A program made the translations under genes and the position numbers. 64,000 nt of DNA from Kitasatospora phosalacinea (GTDB taxonomy: Bacteria; Actinomycetota; Actinomycetes; Streptomycetales; Streptomycetaceae): NCBI RefSeq assembly GCF_030268885.1, contig NZ_BSSA01000001.1:372001-436000 (forward strand). The letters are read 5' to 3'. The notes under the pieces are model-generated. The model ran no database searches. It saw nothing but the letters and a program-made list of their open reading frames with translations, and was not told where the DNA came from. Shown here piece by piece: positions 53,165 through 62,595 of the stretch. The first letter of the stretch is position 1. Each line of letters begins with the position of its first letter.

Positions 53165-53180
53165 TCAACAAATTGTTGCG
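53165..53180. promoter_or_regulatory. AllR-type operator of the hyi-glxR operon
   Basis: TCAACAAATTGTTGCG contains the perfect palindrome CAACAA-A-TTGTTG. It lies 6 bp before a consensus -35 TTGACA (53187-53192); a weak -10 (AAGCTT, 53211-53216) follows at 18 bp. Confidence 0.6.
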
Positions 53181-53284
53181 AGTTTCTTGACAGCTCGGGT
53201 GGCGGCGGAGAAGCTTCCATCAAGCAGAATCCAGCTTCCGGATCGTGGAAGTTGACCGGCGCGAGAGCGAGAGAGGTGAACGAC

Positions 53285-54121
53285 GTGACCGCTGCCGCCC
53301 AGCACCGCTTCACGGTCAACCTGTCCATCCTGTTCGGCGAACTGCCCCTGCTGGAGCGGCCCGCCGCCGCCGCGGCAGCCGGCTTCACCGCCGCCGAACT
53401 CTGGTGGCCCTTCGGCGAGGAGCCCGCCCCCGGGAACGACGAACTCGACGCGCTGGTCGCGGCGTTCGAGACCGCCGGGGTCGAACTCACCGGCCTCAAC
53501 TTCCTCGACGACCTCGCCCGCGGCGCCCGCGGCACGCTGTCCGTGCCCGCCGAGAGCGAGCGCTTCCGGGAGAACATCCCGGTCGCCGTCGCCCTCGCCG
53601 AACGCCTCGGCACCGGCGCGCTCAACGCCCTCTACGGCAACCGCGTCCCCGACGCCGACCCCGCCGCACAGGACGCCCTCGCCCTGGAGAACCTCGCGCT
53701 GGCCGCCCGGGCCGCGCACTCCGTCGGCGCCGTCCTGCTGGTCGAGACCCTCAACGCGGCCGAGTCCCCCGACTACCCGCTGGTCACCGCCGCCGCCACG
53801 GTCGACGTCGTCGACAAGGTCAACGCCGCCACCGGCCTCGGCAACGCCAGGTTCCTCTGCGACCTCTACCACCTCGCCCGCAACGGCGAGGACCCGGCCG
53901 CCGTCATCGACGCGTACGCCGACCGGATCGGCCACGTGCAGATCGCCGACACCCCCGGCCGCAACGAACCCGGCACCGGCGAACTCGACTTCGAGGACCT
54001 GTTCGCCCGCCTCACCGCCGCCGGGTACCGGGGCCGCATCGGCCTCGAGTACCGCCCGGCGGGCGGCGTCAGCGCCGAGAGCTTCGACTGGCTCCCGCGC
54101 GAGCTGCGCGGCGCACGCTGA
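53285..54121 (+). CDS. hyi: Hydroxypyruvate isomerase
   Basis: A 278-residue TIM-barrel enzyme of the AP-endonuclease 2/Hyi family interconverting hydroxypyruvate and tartronate semialdehyde. Visible motifs: FTVNLSILFGELPLLERPAA, ELWWPFG, LLVETLNAAESPDYPL (metal-binding Glu), LCDLYHLARNGED, HVQIADTPGRNEPGTGELD and IGLEYRP. GTG 53285 lies after GAGAGGTG; the frame is open further upstream through the promoter. First gene of an operon with glxR. Confidence 0.9.
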   Translation: MTAAAQHRFTVNLSILFGELPLLERPAAAAAAGFTAAELWWPFGEEPAPGNDELDALVAAFETAGVELTGLNFLDDLARGARGTLSVPAESERFRENIPVAVALAERLGTGALNALYGNRVPDADPAAQDALALENLALAARAAHSVGAVLLVETLNAAESPDYPLVTAAATVDVVDKVNAATGLGNARFLCDLYHLARNGEDPAAVIDAYADRIGHVQIADTPGRNEPGTGELDFEDLFARLTAAGYRGRIGLEYRPAGGVSAESFDWLPRELRGAR

Positions 54122-54174
54122 ACCCCCGCCGACCGAGACCCACCGAGACCCTCACAGCTAAGGACCCGCACGCG

Positions 54175-55062
54175 ATGAGCCGCAAGATCGCCTTCATCGG
54201 CCTCGGCATCATGGGCAAGCCCATGGCCGTCAACCTGGTCAAGGCCGGCCACCACGTCACCGGCTACAACCTCACCCAGGAGCCCATCGACGCCCTGGTC
54301 GCCGCGGGCGGCCACGGCGCCGGATCGATCGCCGAGGCCGTCGCCGACGCCGAGGTCGTCATCACCATGGTCCCCGCCGACCCGCAGGTCGAGCAGGCGA
54401 TCCTCGGCGAGGACGGCGTCCTGGCGCACGCCAGGCCCGGCACCCTGGTCATCGACATGTCCAGCATCACCCCGCAGACCTCCGTCAAGGTCGACGCCGC
54501 CGCGAGGGCGGCGGGCCTGCGCAGCCTGGACGCCCCCGTCTCCGGCGGCGAGGCCGGCGCGGTCGAGGCCGTGCTCTCCATCATGGTCGGCGGCGCCGAG
54601 GCCGACTTCGCCGAGGCCAAGCCGCTGTTCGACGCGCTCGGCACCACCGTCGTGCACGTCGGCCCGGCCGGTGCGGGCCAGACCGTCAAGGCCGCGAACC
54701 AGCTGATCGTCGCCGTCAACATCCAGGTCCTCGCCGAGGCCGTGGTCTTCCTGGAGAACGCGGGCGTCGACCTCGCCGCCGCGCTCGACGTGCTCGGCGG
54801 CGGACTGGCCGGATCCACCGTGCTGAACCGCAAGAAGGGCAACATGCTCGCCCGCGAGTTCGCCCCCGGCTTCCGGATCGACCTCCACCACAAGGACATG
54901 GGCATCGTCACCGACGCGGCCCGCGCCGTCGGCGCCGCGCTCCCGCTCGGCGCGGTCGCCGCCCAGCTGGTCGCCTCCGCCCGCGCCAACGGCGACGGCT
55001 CGCTCGACCACTCCGCGCTGCTGCGCGGCGTCGAGCGGCTCTCCGGCCGCGAGGTCAAGTAA
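54175..55062 (+). CDS. glxR: Tartronate semialdehyde reductase (2-hydroxy-3-oxopropionate reductase)
   Basis: A 295-residue beta-hydroxyacid dehydrogenase. NAD(P) motif GLGIMGKPMA (9-18), substrate loop DAPVSGGEAGA, and catalytic Lys in VKAANQLIVAVN. It reduces tartronate semialdehyde to D-glycerate, which the kinase at 55581 phosphorylates. It follows hyi by 53 bp. Confidence 0.93.
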   Translation: MSRKIAFIGLGIMGKPMAVNLVKAGHHVTGYNLTQEPIDALVAAGGHGAGSIAEAVADAEVVITMVPADPQVEQAILGEDGVLAHARPGTLVIDMSSITPQTSVKVDAAARAAGLRSLDAPVSGGEAGAVEAVLSIMVGGAEADFAEAKPLFDALGTTVVHVGPAGAGQTVKAANQLIVAVNIQVLAEAVVFLENAGVDLAAALDVLGGGLAGSTVLNRKKGNMLAREFAPGFRIDLHHKDMGIVTDAARAVGAALPLGAVAAQLVASARANGDGSLDHSALLRGVERLSGREVK

Positions 55063-55205
55063 CCGACTCCCCCTGGCGGCGTGTACCTGTCCGGTCGTGC
55101 CCGCGCCCCCAGGGGGTCCAGACCCCCTCCCCGCCGAGGGGAGCCTCCCGCACGTCGGAAGCGGGACGGGAGGCCGGCGGGGAGGGAGCCACGTCGAGCC
55201 CCGTC

Positions 55206-55526
55206 AGGGGCTCGGGGAACTCTTCGGCAGACGAGCATGCACAACAGGGGCTCGGGGAACGGCGAGTCCGTGCTGCGCAGTGGCCCCGTCAGGGGCCCGG
55301 GGAACGGCGGGCACGAGTCTGCTGACGGTTCACTGCCGGAGCGCGCATCGGCTTCGGGTTCTGTTCAGGCGGCCCGAAGCAGCACGGACTTTCCGATGGG
55401 CTCCGGCCGCCAGCAGCTCGGACCCGCCGTTCCCCGGGCCCCTGGATTGCACGACCCGTGTGCCCGACGGTTCCCCGGGCCCCTGGATTGCACGACCCGT
55501 GTGCCCGACGGTTCCCCGGGCCCCTG
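55206..55526. repeat. Array of three direct and three inverted 15-16-bp repeats (REP/BIME-like)
   Basis: AGGGGCYCGGGGAAC occurs at 55206-55220, 55246-55260 and 55291-55305. Its inverse, GTTCCCCGGGCCCCTG, starts at 55429, 55470 and 55511. The inverted copies lie in a 41-bp tandem unit (55429-55469 and 55470-55510 identical, third partial). The arms can fold back around a central hairpin. This fills the 518-bp gap between glxR and the glycerate kinase gene; no gene is supported in it. Confidence 0.75.
55351..55380. repeat. Central hairpin of the repeat array
   Basis: GCTTCGGG (55351-55358) pairs with CCCGAAGC (55373-55380); flanking CATCGG (55346-55351) and CCGATG (55393-55398) could extend the structure with an internal loop. 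Confidence 0.5.
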
Positions 55527-55580
55527 ATGGTGCTCTCCCGAGCTCCCTGAACAGTTCCTCCTCCTGAAAGGCCCGGTGTC

Positions 55581-56705
55581 GTGCGAGGTCATGTGGTCGT
55601 TGCCCCCGACAAGTTCAAGGGCTCGTTGGAGGGCGCCGAGGTCGCCGCGCGACTCGCGGCGGGGCTCCGGCGGGTGGCGCCCGGGGTGGAGGTGCGGGAG
55701 CTGCCGGTGGCCGACGGCGGGGAGGGGACGCTCGCGGCGGCGCTCGCGGCCGGGTTCTCGCGGGTGGAGGTGAAGGTCGCGGGGCCGACCGGCCTGCCGG
55801 TGGTCGCGGGGCTGGCGGTGCGGGGGGAGACCGCCGTCGTCGAGCTGGCCCAGGCCTCGGGCCTGGCCCGGCTGCCGGGGGGCCGGACGGCGCCGCTCGG
55901 GGCGGGCTCGTACGGGGTGGGCCAGCTGATCGCGAAGGCGGTCTCGCTCGGGGCGTCCCGGGTGGTGCTGGGCCTGGGGGGCAGTGCCTGCACCGACGGC
56001 GGTGCGGGCATGGTGCAGGCGCTGGGCGTGGAGCTGTACGACGCGGACGGCTCGCCGCTGCCGCCGGGCGGGGCCGCGCTGCGGCGCCTGGCGCGGGTGG
56101 AGCCCGGTCCGCTCGCGGAGCGGCTGCGCGGGGTGGAGGTGGTGGTCGCGTGCGACGTGGACAACCCGCTGCTGGGCCCGCGCGGCGCCGCTGCCGTGTA
56201 CGGCCCGCAGAAGGGCGCGGACGCCGCGGACCTGCTGGTGCTGGAGGAGGGGCTGGCCCGCTGGGCGGACGCGGTCGCCGGGCTGACGGGCCGCGAGGTC
56301 CGGGACGCGGCGGGTGCGGGCGCGGCCGGCGGGGTGGGCTTCGCCGCGCTGGCGCTGCTGGGCGCGCGGATGCGTCCGGGCATCGAGCTGTTGCTGGAGC
56401 TGCTGGGCTTCGACCGGGCGGTGCGCGGTGCGCGCCTGGTGGTGACCGGCGAGGGCTGCCTGGACGCGCAGACCCTGCACGGCAAGGCCCCGGCGGGGGT
56501 GGCCGCGGCGGCGGCGCGGGCCGGGGTGCCGGTGGCGGCGGTGGCCGGGCGGCTGGAGCTGTCGGAGCGGGAGTGGCGGTCGGCGGGCTTCGTCCGGGCG
56601 CTGGCGCTGGCCGACCTGGTGGCCGATCCGGCGGAGTCGATGGCCCGGGCGGGCGAACTCGCGGAGCTCGCGGGGGAGCGCCTGGCGGCCGAGCTGCTGT
56701 CCTGA
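55581..56705 (+). CDS. glxK: Glycerate kinase
   Basis: A 374-residue GK-II (GarK/GlxK) family enzyme phosphorylating D-glycerate with ATP. Motifs: [73 protein letters not shown] and [20 protein letters not shown] 55581 (AAAGG upstream); a GTG four codons later is possible. It completes the glyoxylate-to-3-/2-phosphoglycerate branch begun by hyi and glxR. Confidence 0.93.
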   Translation: MRGHVVVAPDKFKGSLEGAEVAARLAAGLRRVAPGVEVRELPVADGGEGTLAAALAAGFSRVEVKVAGPTGLPVVAGLAVRGETAVVELAQASGLARLPGGRTAPLGAGSYGVGQLIAKAVSLGASRVVLGLGGSACTDGGAGMVQALGVELYDADGSPLPPGGAALRRLARVEPGPLAERLRGVEVVVACDVDNPLLGPRGAAAVYGPQKGADAADLLVLEEGLARWADAVAGLTGREVRDAAGAGAAGGVGFAALALLGARMRPGIELLLELLGFDRAVRGARLVVTGEGCLDAQTLHGKAPAGVAAAAARAGVPVAAVAGRLELSEREWRSAGFVRALALADLVADPAESMARAGELAELAGERLAAELLS

Positions 56706-56735
56706 CGGACCGTAGGGTCCTCGTACGTTCCTACA

Positions 56736-56751
56736 TTGACGTTTTGTTGAA
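56736..56751. promoter_or_regulatory. AllR-type operator and promoter of allB
   Basis: TTGACGTTTTGTTGAA. The right half TTTGTTGAA is identical to the uraD site; the left half is degenerate. TTGACG is itself a -35 and TACGCT (56760-56765) a -10 with an 18-bp spacer. Confidence 0.55.
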
Positions 56752-56818
56752 GGCGGGCCTACGCTCCCAGCACTCCTTCGACCCACCCTCGCTCCCCACG
56801 ACGCTCGGAGGTCCCCTC

Positions 56819-58174
56819 ATGCCCATCGGCGACAGCACGGTGATCCGCTCCCGGCGGGTGGTCCTGCCGGACGGCGAGCGCCCCGCCGACGTGCTGGTGC
56901 GGGCCGGGAAGATCGAGCAGGTCGCCGCCCACGGCGCGCTGCCCGTCGGCGACCGGCAGCTCACAGACCTCGGCGAGGTCGCGCTGCTGCCCGGCCTGGT
57001 CGACACCCACGTGCACGTCAACGAGCCCGGCCGCACCGACTGGGAGGGCTTCGCCTCCGCGACGAAGGCCGCCGCGGCGGGCGGCGTCACCACGATCGTC
57101 GACATGCCGCTCAACTCGGTCCCGCCGACCACCACCGTCGCGGGCCTCGACGCCAAGCGGAGGACCGCCGACGGCCAGACCTGGGTCGACCTGGGCTTCT
57201 GGGGCGGGGCGGTGCCCGGCAACACCGGCGACCTGGAACCGCTGCACCGGGCGGGCGTGTTCGGCTTCAAGTCCTTCCTGGCCCCGTCCGGGGTGGACGA
57301 GTTCCCGCACCTGGCCACCCCAGCCGACCTGGAGTCGGCGCTCGCCGAGCAGGCCCGGATCGGCGCGCTGGCGATCATCCACGCCGAGGACCCGGCCGTG
57401 CTGGAGGCCGCCCCCCAGGTGCCCGGCACCCACTACCGGGACTTCCTGGCCTCCCGCCCGGACGACGCCGAGACCGCCGCGGTCGCCGCCCTGCTGGCCG
57501 CCGCCCGCCGCACCGGCGCCCGGGTGCACGTCCTGCACGTCTCCTCCGCCGCCGTGCTGCCGCTGCTGCGGCAGGCCCGGGCGGACGGCGTCGCCGTCAC
57601 CGCCGAGACCTGCCCGCACTACCTGACCCTGGCGGCCGAGGAGGTCCCGGACGGGGACACCGCGTTCAAGTGCTGCCCGCCGATCCGCGACGAGTCCAAC
57701 CGCGACCTGCTCTGGCAGGCCCTCGCGGACGGCGAGTTCGCCGCCGTGGTCTCCGACCACTCGCCCTCCACCCCCGACCTCAAACTCCTCGCCCGGCACG
57801 GCGGCAGCGGCGACTTCGCCGCCGCCTGGGGCGGCATCGCCTCCCTCCAGTTGGGCCTGCCCGCGGTGTGGACCGAGGCCCGCCGCCGCGGCCACACCCT
57901 GGCGGACGTGGTCCGCTGGATGTCCGCGGGCCCCGCCGCCCTGGTCGGCCTGACCGGCACCAAGGGCGCCGTCGCGCCCGGGTACGACGCCGACCTGGTG
58001 GCCTTCGACCCGGACGGCGAGCTGACCGTCCGCGCCGAACGCCTCCACCACAAGAACCCGGTCACCCCGTACGCGGGCCGCACCCTCACCGGGCTGGTCC
58101 GGCGCACCTGGCTGCGCGGGCGGCCCGTCGACCCCGACGGTGCCCCGCACGGCCGGCAGATCGTCCGACCCTGA
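56819..58174 (+). CDS. allB: Allantoinase
   Basis: A 451-residue cyclic amidohydrolase opening allantoin to allantoate. Metal motifs: [19 protein letters not shown], the carbamylated Lys in [31 protein letters not shown] and [13 protein letters not shown] 56819 lies after a CGGAGG ribosome site. It is followed at 28 bp by allantoicase. Confidence 0.95.
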   Translation: MPIGDSTVIRSRRVVLPDGERPADVLVRAGKIEQVAAHGALPVGDRQLTDLGEVALLPGLVDTHVHVNEPGRTDWEGFASATKAAAAGGVTTIVDMPLNSVPPTTTVAGLDAKRRTADGQTWVDLGFWGGAVPGNTGDLEPLHRAGVFGFKSFLAPSGVDEFPHLATPADLESALAEQARIGALAIIHAEDPAVLEAAPQVPGTHYRDFLASRPDDAETAAVAALLAAARRTGARVHVLHVSSAAVLPLLRQARADGVAVTAETCPHYLTLAAEEVPDGDTAFKCCPPIRDESNRDLLWQALADGEFAAVVSDHSPSTPDLKLLARHGGSGDFAAAWGGIASLQLGLPAVWTEARRRGHTLADVVRWMSAGPAALVGLTGTKGAVAPGYDADLVAFDPDGELTVRAERLHHKNPVTPYAGRTLTGLVRRTWLRGRPVDPDGAPHGRQIVRP

Positions 58175-58202
58175 CACCCAACGCTGAAAGAAGGAGCACC
58201 AG

Positions 58203-59357
58203 TTGAGCACTGACCTGACCTCGAGCGCGCCGTTCACCGAGCTGGTCGACCTGGCCTCCCGGCTGCTGGGCGCGGGCGTGGTCGCCACCAACGAGGACAC
58301 CTTCGCGGACGCCGAGAACCTGCTGGTCGCCAAGCCCGCCGAGTTCCGCCCGCACACCTTCGGCCACAAGGGCCAGATCATGGACGGCTGGGAGTCCCGC
58401 CGCCGCCGCGGCGCGAGCGCCGAGCAGCCGCACCCCACCGAGGACGACCACGACTGGGCGATCGTCCGGCTCGGCGTCGCGGGCCGGATCCGCGGCGTGG
58501 TCGTCGACACCGCGCACTTCACCGGCAACTACCCCGAGACCGCGTCCGTGCAGGCCGCGTCCGTCCCCGGCCACCCCTCGCCCGAGGAGCTCGCCGACGC
58601 CGAGTGGACCGACCTCGTCCCGCGCACCCCGCTCAAGGGCGACACCGCCCACCACTTCCCGGTCGACGACCCGACCCGCTGGACGCACGTCCGCCTGAAC
58701 ATCTGGCCGGACGGCGGCGTCGCCCGGCTGCGGGTGCACGGCGAGGTGCTGCCCGACCCGCGCGAGCTGGCCGGCCTCACCTTCGACCTCGCCGCCCAGG
58801 AGCACGGCGGCGTCGCCGAGGCCGCCTCCGACCGCTACTTCTCCTCCCCGCACAACCTGAACGCTCCCGGTCGCGCCACCGTCATGGGCGACGGCTGGGA
58901 GACCCGGCGTCGGCGCGACAAGGCCAACGACTGGGTGCGAGTGGCCCTGGCCGGGGGCGGCGAGGTCCTGGCGGCGGAGGTGGACACCTCCTGCTTCGTC
59001 GCCAACGCCCCCGGCTGGGCCGAACTCGTCGGCACCGACGCCGGGAGCGGGACCGAGACCGTCCTGCTGCCGCGCACCCGCCTGCAGCCCGACACCCGCC
59101 ACCGCTACCGCCTCCCCGCGGGCACCCCGGTCACCCACGTCCGGATCAACGTCTACCCCGACGGCGGCCTCGCCCGCCTGCGCCTCACCGGCCGCCTCAC
59201 CCCGGCCGGCCAGGACGCCCTCGCGCTGCGCTGGTTCAACGCCCTCCCCCTGCGCGAGGCCCGCGAGGCCCTCGCCGCGGCCGGCCTCCCGACCGACCCC
59301 GCCGAGGCCCGCCCGCTCACCGACGCGGCCGCCATCCGGCCGCTGTACGCGAGCTGA
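58203..59357 (+). CDS. alc: Allantoicase
   Basis: A 384-residue protein of two homologous jelly-roll halves, as in known allantoicases: GHKGQIMDGWESRRRR / DWAIVRLGVAGRIRGVVVDT / VRLNIWPDGGVARLRVHG and GDGWETRRRRDKANDWVRVAL / VRINVYPDGGLARLRLTG. It hydrolyses allantoate to ureidoglycolate and urea. It starts with TTG at 58203 after AAGGAG. The fate of ureidoglycolate is not encoded by a recognised lyase in the window. Confidence 0.95.
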   Translation: MSTDLTSSAPFTELVDLASRLLGAGVVATNEDTFADAENLLVAKPAEFRPHTFGHKGQIMDGWESRRRRGASAEQPHPTEDDHDWAIVRLGVAGRIRGVVVDTAHFTGNYPETASVQAASVPGHPSPEELADAEWTDLVPRTPLKGDTAHHFPVDDPTRWTHVRLNIWPDGGVARLRVHGEVLPDPRELAGLTFDLAAQEHGGVAEAASDRYFSSPHNLNAPGRATVMGDGWETRRRRDKANDWVRVALAGGGEVLAAEVDTSCFVANAPGWAELVGTDAGSGTETVLLPRTRLQPDTRHRYRLPAGTPVTHVRINVYPDGGLARLRLTGRLTPAGQDALALRWFNALPLREAREALAAAGLPTDPAEARPLTDAAAIRPLYAS

Positions 59358-59405
59358 CGGCGCGTCCCCTCCTCCCGTTCTCCGCACGCCCGAGAAGGAT
59401 CACCC

Positions 59406-60866
59406 ATGCCCAGAACCCTCACCACCGAGTCCGGCGCGCCCGTCGCCGACAACCAGAACAGCGCGTCGGCCGGCGAGTACGGCCCGCTGCTGGTGCAGGA
59501 CCAGCACCTGCTGGAGAAGCTGGCCCGGTTCAACCGGGAGCGCATCCCGGAGCGGGTGGTGCACGCCCGCGGGTCGGGCGCGTACGGGTACTTCGAGGTG
59601 ACCGACGAGGTCGCGCAGTACACCAAGGCGGCGTTCCTCTCCCGGGTCGGCCAGCGCACCGAGGTGTTCCTGCGCTTCTCGACCGTCGCGGGCGCGCTGG
59701 GCTCCACCGACGCGGTGCGCGACCCGCGCGGCTTCGCGGTGAAGTTCTACACCGAGCAGGGCAACTACGACCTGGTCGGCAACAACACCCCGGTGTTCTT
59801 CATCAAGGACCCGATCAAGTTCCCGGACTTCATCCACTCGCAGAAGCGCGACCCGTACACCGGCACCCAGGAGCCCGACAACGTCTGGGACTTCTGGGCG
59901 CACTCGCCGGCCTCCACGCACCAGATCACCTGGCTGTTCGGCGACCGCGGCATCCCGGCCTCGTACCGGCACATGAACGGCTACGGCTCGCACACCTACC
60001 AGTGGGTCAACGCCGAGGGCCGGGCGCACTGGGTGAAGTACCACTTCAAGACCAACCAGGGCGTCCGCTCGCTGGACGCCGCCCAGGCCGCCGAGACCGC
60101 GGGCGGCGACGCCGACAGCCACCAGCGGGACCTGCACCAGGCGATCGAGCGCGGGGTGTACCCGTCCTGGACGCTGTACGTGCAGCTGATGCCGGTCGAG
60201 GACGCCGCGGACTACCGGTTCAACCCGTTCGACCTGACCAAGGTGTGGCCGCACGCCGACTACCCGCTGGTCAAGGTCGGCCGGCTGGTGCTCAACCGCA
60301 ACCCGGAGAACGTGTTCGCCGAGGTCGAGCAGGCCGCCTTCTCGCCGAACAACTTCGTGCCCGGCATCGGCCCCTCGCCCGACAAGATGCTGCAGGGCCG
60401 CCTGTTCGCGTACGCCGACGCCCAGCGCTACCGGCTCGGTGTCAACCACACCCAGCTCCCGGTGAACGCCCCGCGGGCGGCGCAGGCCGCCAACTACGGA
60501 CAGGACGGCCTCGGCGCGCTCAACCCCAACGGCCGCAACAAGAACTACGAGCCCAACTCGTACGGCGGCCCGGCCCAGACCGACGAGCCGCTGCACGCCC
60601 CGCAGCCGGTCTCCGGCCACACCGGCACCTACCCGACGCCCGCGCACAGCAAGGACGACGACTTCTTCCAGGCCGGCGAGCTCTACCGGCTGATGACGGA
60701 CGCCGAGAAGTCCCGCCTGATCGCCAACCTGGCCGGCTCGCTGGCCCAGGTCGGCCGGGACGACGTGGTGGAGAAGAACCTCGCGCACTTCCACGCCGCC
60801 GACCCGGAGTACGGCGCCCGGCTGGCCGCCGCGGTCGCCGAGCTCCGCGCGGCGCACGAGGACTGA
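59406..60866 (+). CDS. katA: Monofunctional heme catalase
   Basis: A 486-residue clade-3-sized catalase. [16 protein letters not shown] carries the distal His, [29 protein letters not shown] and [17 protein letters not shown] (Asn) follow, and [14 protein letters not shown] carries the proximal Tyr. It disproportionates H2O2. Lying 48 bp after allantoicase, with AGAAGGA before the ATG, it is probably in the purine operon, where it can remove peroxide from urate oxidase. Confidence 0.94.
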   Translation: MPRTLTTESGAPVADNQNSASAGEYGPLLVQDQHLLEKLARFNRERIPERVVHARGSGAYGYFEVTDEVAQYTKAAFLSRVGQRTEVFLRFSTVAGALGSTDAVRDPRGFAVKFYTEQGNYDLVGNNTPVFFIKDPIKFPDFIHSQKRDPYTGTQEPDNVWDFWAHSPASTHQITWLFGDRGIPASYRHMNGYGSHTYQWVNAEGRAHWVKYHFKTNQGVRSLDAAQAAETAGGDADSHQRDLHQAIERGVYPSWTLYVQLMPVEDAADYRFNPFDLTKVWPHADYPLVKVGRLVLNRNPENVFAEVEQAAFSPNNFVPGIGPSPDKMLQGRLFAYADAQRYRLGVNHTQLPVNAPRAAQAANYGQDGLGALNPNGRNKNYEPNSYGGPAQTDEPLHAPQPVSGHTGTYPTPAHSKDDDFFQAGELYRLMTDAEKSRLIANLAGSLAQVGRDDVVEKNLAHFHAADPEYGARLAAAVAELRAAHED

Positions 60867-60884
60867 CGCACCGCCGGACGCCGA

Positions 60885-60917
60885 CCGTCCCCGGCGCGCG
60901 TGGTGCGCCGGGGACGG
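60885..60917 (+). terminator. Terminator after catalase
   Basis: CCGTCCCCGGCGC (60885-60897) pairs perfectly with 60905-60917, loop of 7 nt, 19 bp after the catalase stop. A second stem, GCCGGGGC (60928-60935) with GCCCCGGC (60953-60960), follows. Confidence 0.75.
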
Positions 60918-61054
60918 TTCCCGCACCGCCGGGGCATATGCCTGTCAAGGGCGCCCCGGCCCGCGGGGGCGAATATCCGGTGAGGGGACGGTGCGGGAGC
61001 CGTGCGGCGCCTACCCTGGAGGGGAGGCGGGACGGCGCGGGAGGGGGCCAGACC

Positions 61055-61840
61055 ATGTCCGCGGTGAGCAGGGGCCGGAGCGACGGGTTGCTGGGAACGG
61101 GCGGCGGCTCCGGGCCGTTCGGGGCGCTGCGGCGGGCGCTGCGGCTGCTGGAGGCGGTGGACCGCAGGCCGGAGGGCGCCTCCCAGGCCGAGCTGGCCCG
61201 GGAGCTGTCCCTGCCGGAGGCCCAGGTGCAGTTGCTGGCCGAGGAGTTGGAGACCGAGGGCTACCTCGTCCGGCTGGACGGCGGCTGGGCGCTCGGCGGG
61301 GCGTTCACCCTGCTGGGCACGCAGCACCGGGAGCCGATGGTGCGGGCCCGGCTGCAGCACCGGTTGGAGGAGCTGCGCGACGAGCTCGGCGCGGCCGTCT
61401 ACTTCGGCCGCTACCACGACGGGGAGCTGTCGGTGGAGGCGGTCTGCGCGGACGAGGACGCCCCCGCCGTGCACGAGTGGGCCGACTTCCGGGCCACCGC
61501 GCACGCCTCCGCGATCGGCAAGTGCCTGCTCGCCCAACTCGACCACGAGGCCCGCCTCGACCACCTCGCCCGCCACCCGGCCGCCCGGCTGACCGCGCGC
61601 ACCGTCACCGAGACCGACCGCCTGCTGCACCGGCTCGACCGGCAGCCCGCCACCGTCCCCGTCCTGGACCTGCAGGAGTACTCGATGGACACGGTCTGCG
61701 CGGCCGTCCCGGTCGTCGCCGGGAGCACCCTCGGCTGCCTGGCCACCTCACTGCCGCTGGCCCAGGCGCACCGGCTGCGCGAGGCCGCCGAGCTGCTGTC
61801 GGTGCGGGCGGCGCCGCTGATGCTGGCGATGGCGGTCTGA
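61055..61840 (+). CDS. IclR-family regulator (divergent member)
   Basis: A 261-residue protein with an N-terminal winged helix (about 22-80: GALRRALRLLEAVDRRPEGA, SQAELARELSLPEAQVQLLA) and an IclR-type effector domain (YFGRYHDGELSVEAVC, AHASAIGKCLLAQL, LDLQEYSMDTVCAAVPV). It is the third IclR gene of the window, downstream of the catalase terminator. Its target is unknown. Confidence 0.82.
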   Translation: MSAVSRGRSDGLLGTGGGSGPFGALRRALRLLEAVDRRPEGASQAELARELSLPEAQVQLLAEELETEGYLVRLDGGWALGGAFTLLGTQHREPMVRARLQHRLEELRDELGAAVYFGRYHDGELSVEAVCADEDAPAVHEWADFRATAHASAIGKCLLAQLDHEARLDHLARHPAARLTARTVTETDRLLHRLDRQPATVPVLDLQEYSMDTVCAAVPVVAGSTLGCLATSLPLAQAHRLREAAELLSVRAAPLMLAMAV

Positions 61841-61916
61841 CGGCGGGTCCGGCCCCGGTTCTGACGGACGGTCAATCCGCTTGTCGAACGGTGTGTTCGA
61901 AGGAAGGATGCGGGGG

Positions 61917-62543
61917 ATGAGCGACCATCCCCGACGGCCCGTCGTCCGCCCCTACCGGCCCACCGACCGGGACGCCCTGTTCGACATCTGCGTCCGCACG
62001 GCCGAGAACGGCGGCGACTCCCGGCAGACCTACCCCGACCACGAACTGCTGCCGAACATCTTCGCCGCCCCGTACGCCGTGCTGGAACCGGACCTGGCGT
62101 TCGTGCTGGACGACGGCGGGCGGGCGGTCGGCTACGTGCTGGCGACCGCCGACACCCCGACGTTCGTGAAGCGCTTCCGGGAGGAGTGGATCCCCACCGT
62201 CGCCGACCGCTACCCGCCGCTGACCGGCGAACCGGCCACCCCCAGCGAGGTGATGGTCCACCTGCTGCACACCCCCGAGCGGATGGTGCTGCCCGAACTC
62301 GCCGACTACCCCGCCCACCTGCACATCGACCTGCTCCCCAGCCACCAGCGGGCGGGCCACGGACGGGAGTTGATGCACACCCTGTTCGACGCCCTGGCCG
62401 CCAAGGGCGTCGAACGGGTCCACCTCGGCATGGTCACCGCCAACACCGCCGCCCGCGCCTTCTACGACCGCCTCGGCTTCCACGTCGTCCCCGTCCCCGA
62501 CCCCGGACCGCTCACCTACCTGGGCCGCCGCACCACCCGCTGA
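61917..62543 (+). CDS. GNAT acetyltransferase, related to the C-terminal domain of eukaryotic O-GlcNAcase
   Basis: A 208-residue GNAT protein: VVRPYRPTDRDALFDICVRT, PNIFAAPYAVLEPDLAFVLD, LHIDLLPSHQRAGHGRELM (CoA loop), HLGMVTANTAARAFYDRLGF. The long N-terminal part resembles the acetyltransferase-like domain of O-GlcNAcase, for which stand-alone Streptomyces homologues are known. The substrate is unproven. ATG 61917 has GGAAGG 8 nt upstream. Confidence 0.85.
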   Translation: MSDHPRRPVVRPYRPTDRDALFDICVRTAENGGDSRQTYPDHELLPNIFAAPYAVLEPDLAFVLDDGGRAVGYVLATADTPTFVKRFREEWIPTVADRYPPLTGEPATPSEVMVHLLHTPERMVLPELADYPAHLHIDLLPSHQRAGHGRELMHTLFDALAAKGVERVHLGMVTANTAARAFYDRLGFHVVPVPDPGPLTYLGRRTTR

Positions 62544-62595
62544 CGCCGCTCCGCTACGATCGCGGCCCACCGCAACCGGAAGGACCGCAGAACCG

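Noticed and set aside
55429..55526. CRISPR array
   Set aside because: The 41-bp units are identical throughout with no variable spacers, only 2.4 units are present, and no cas gene is nearby.
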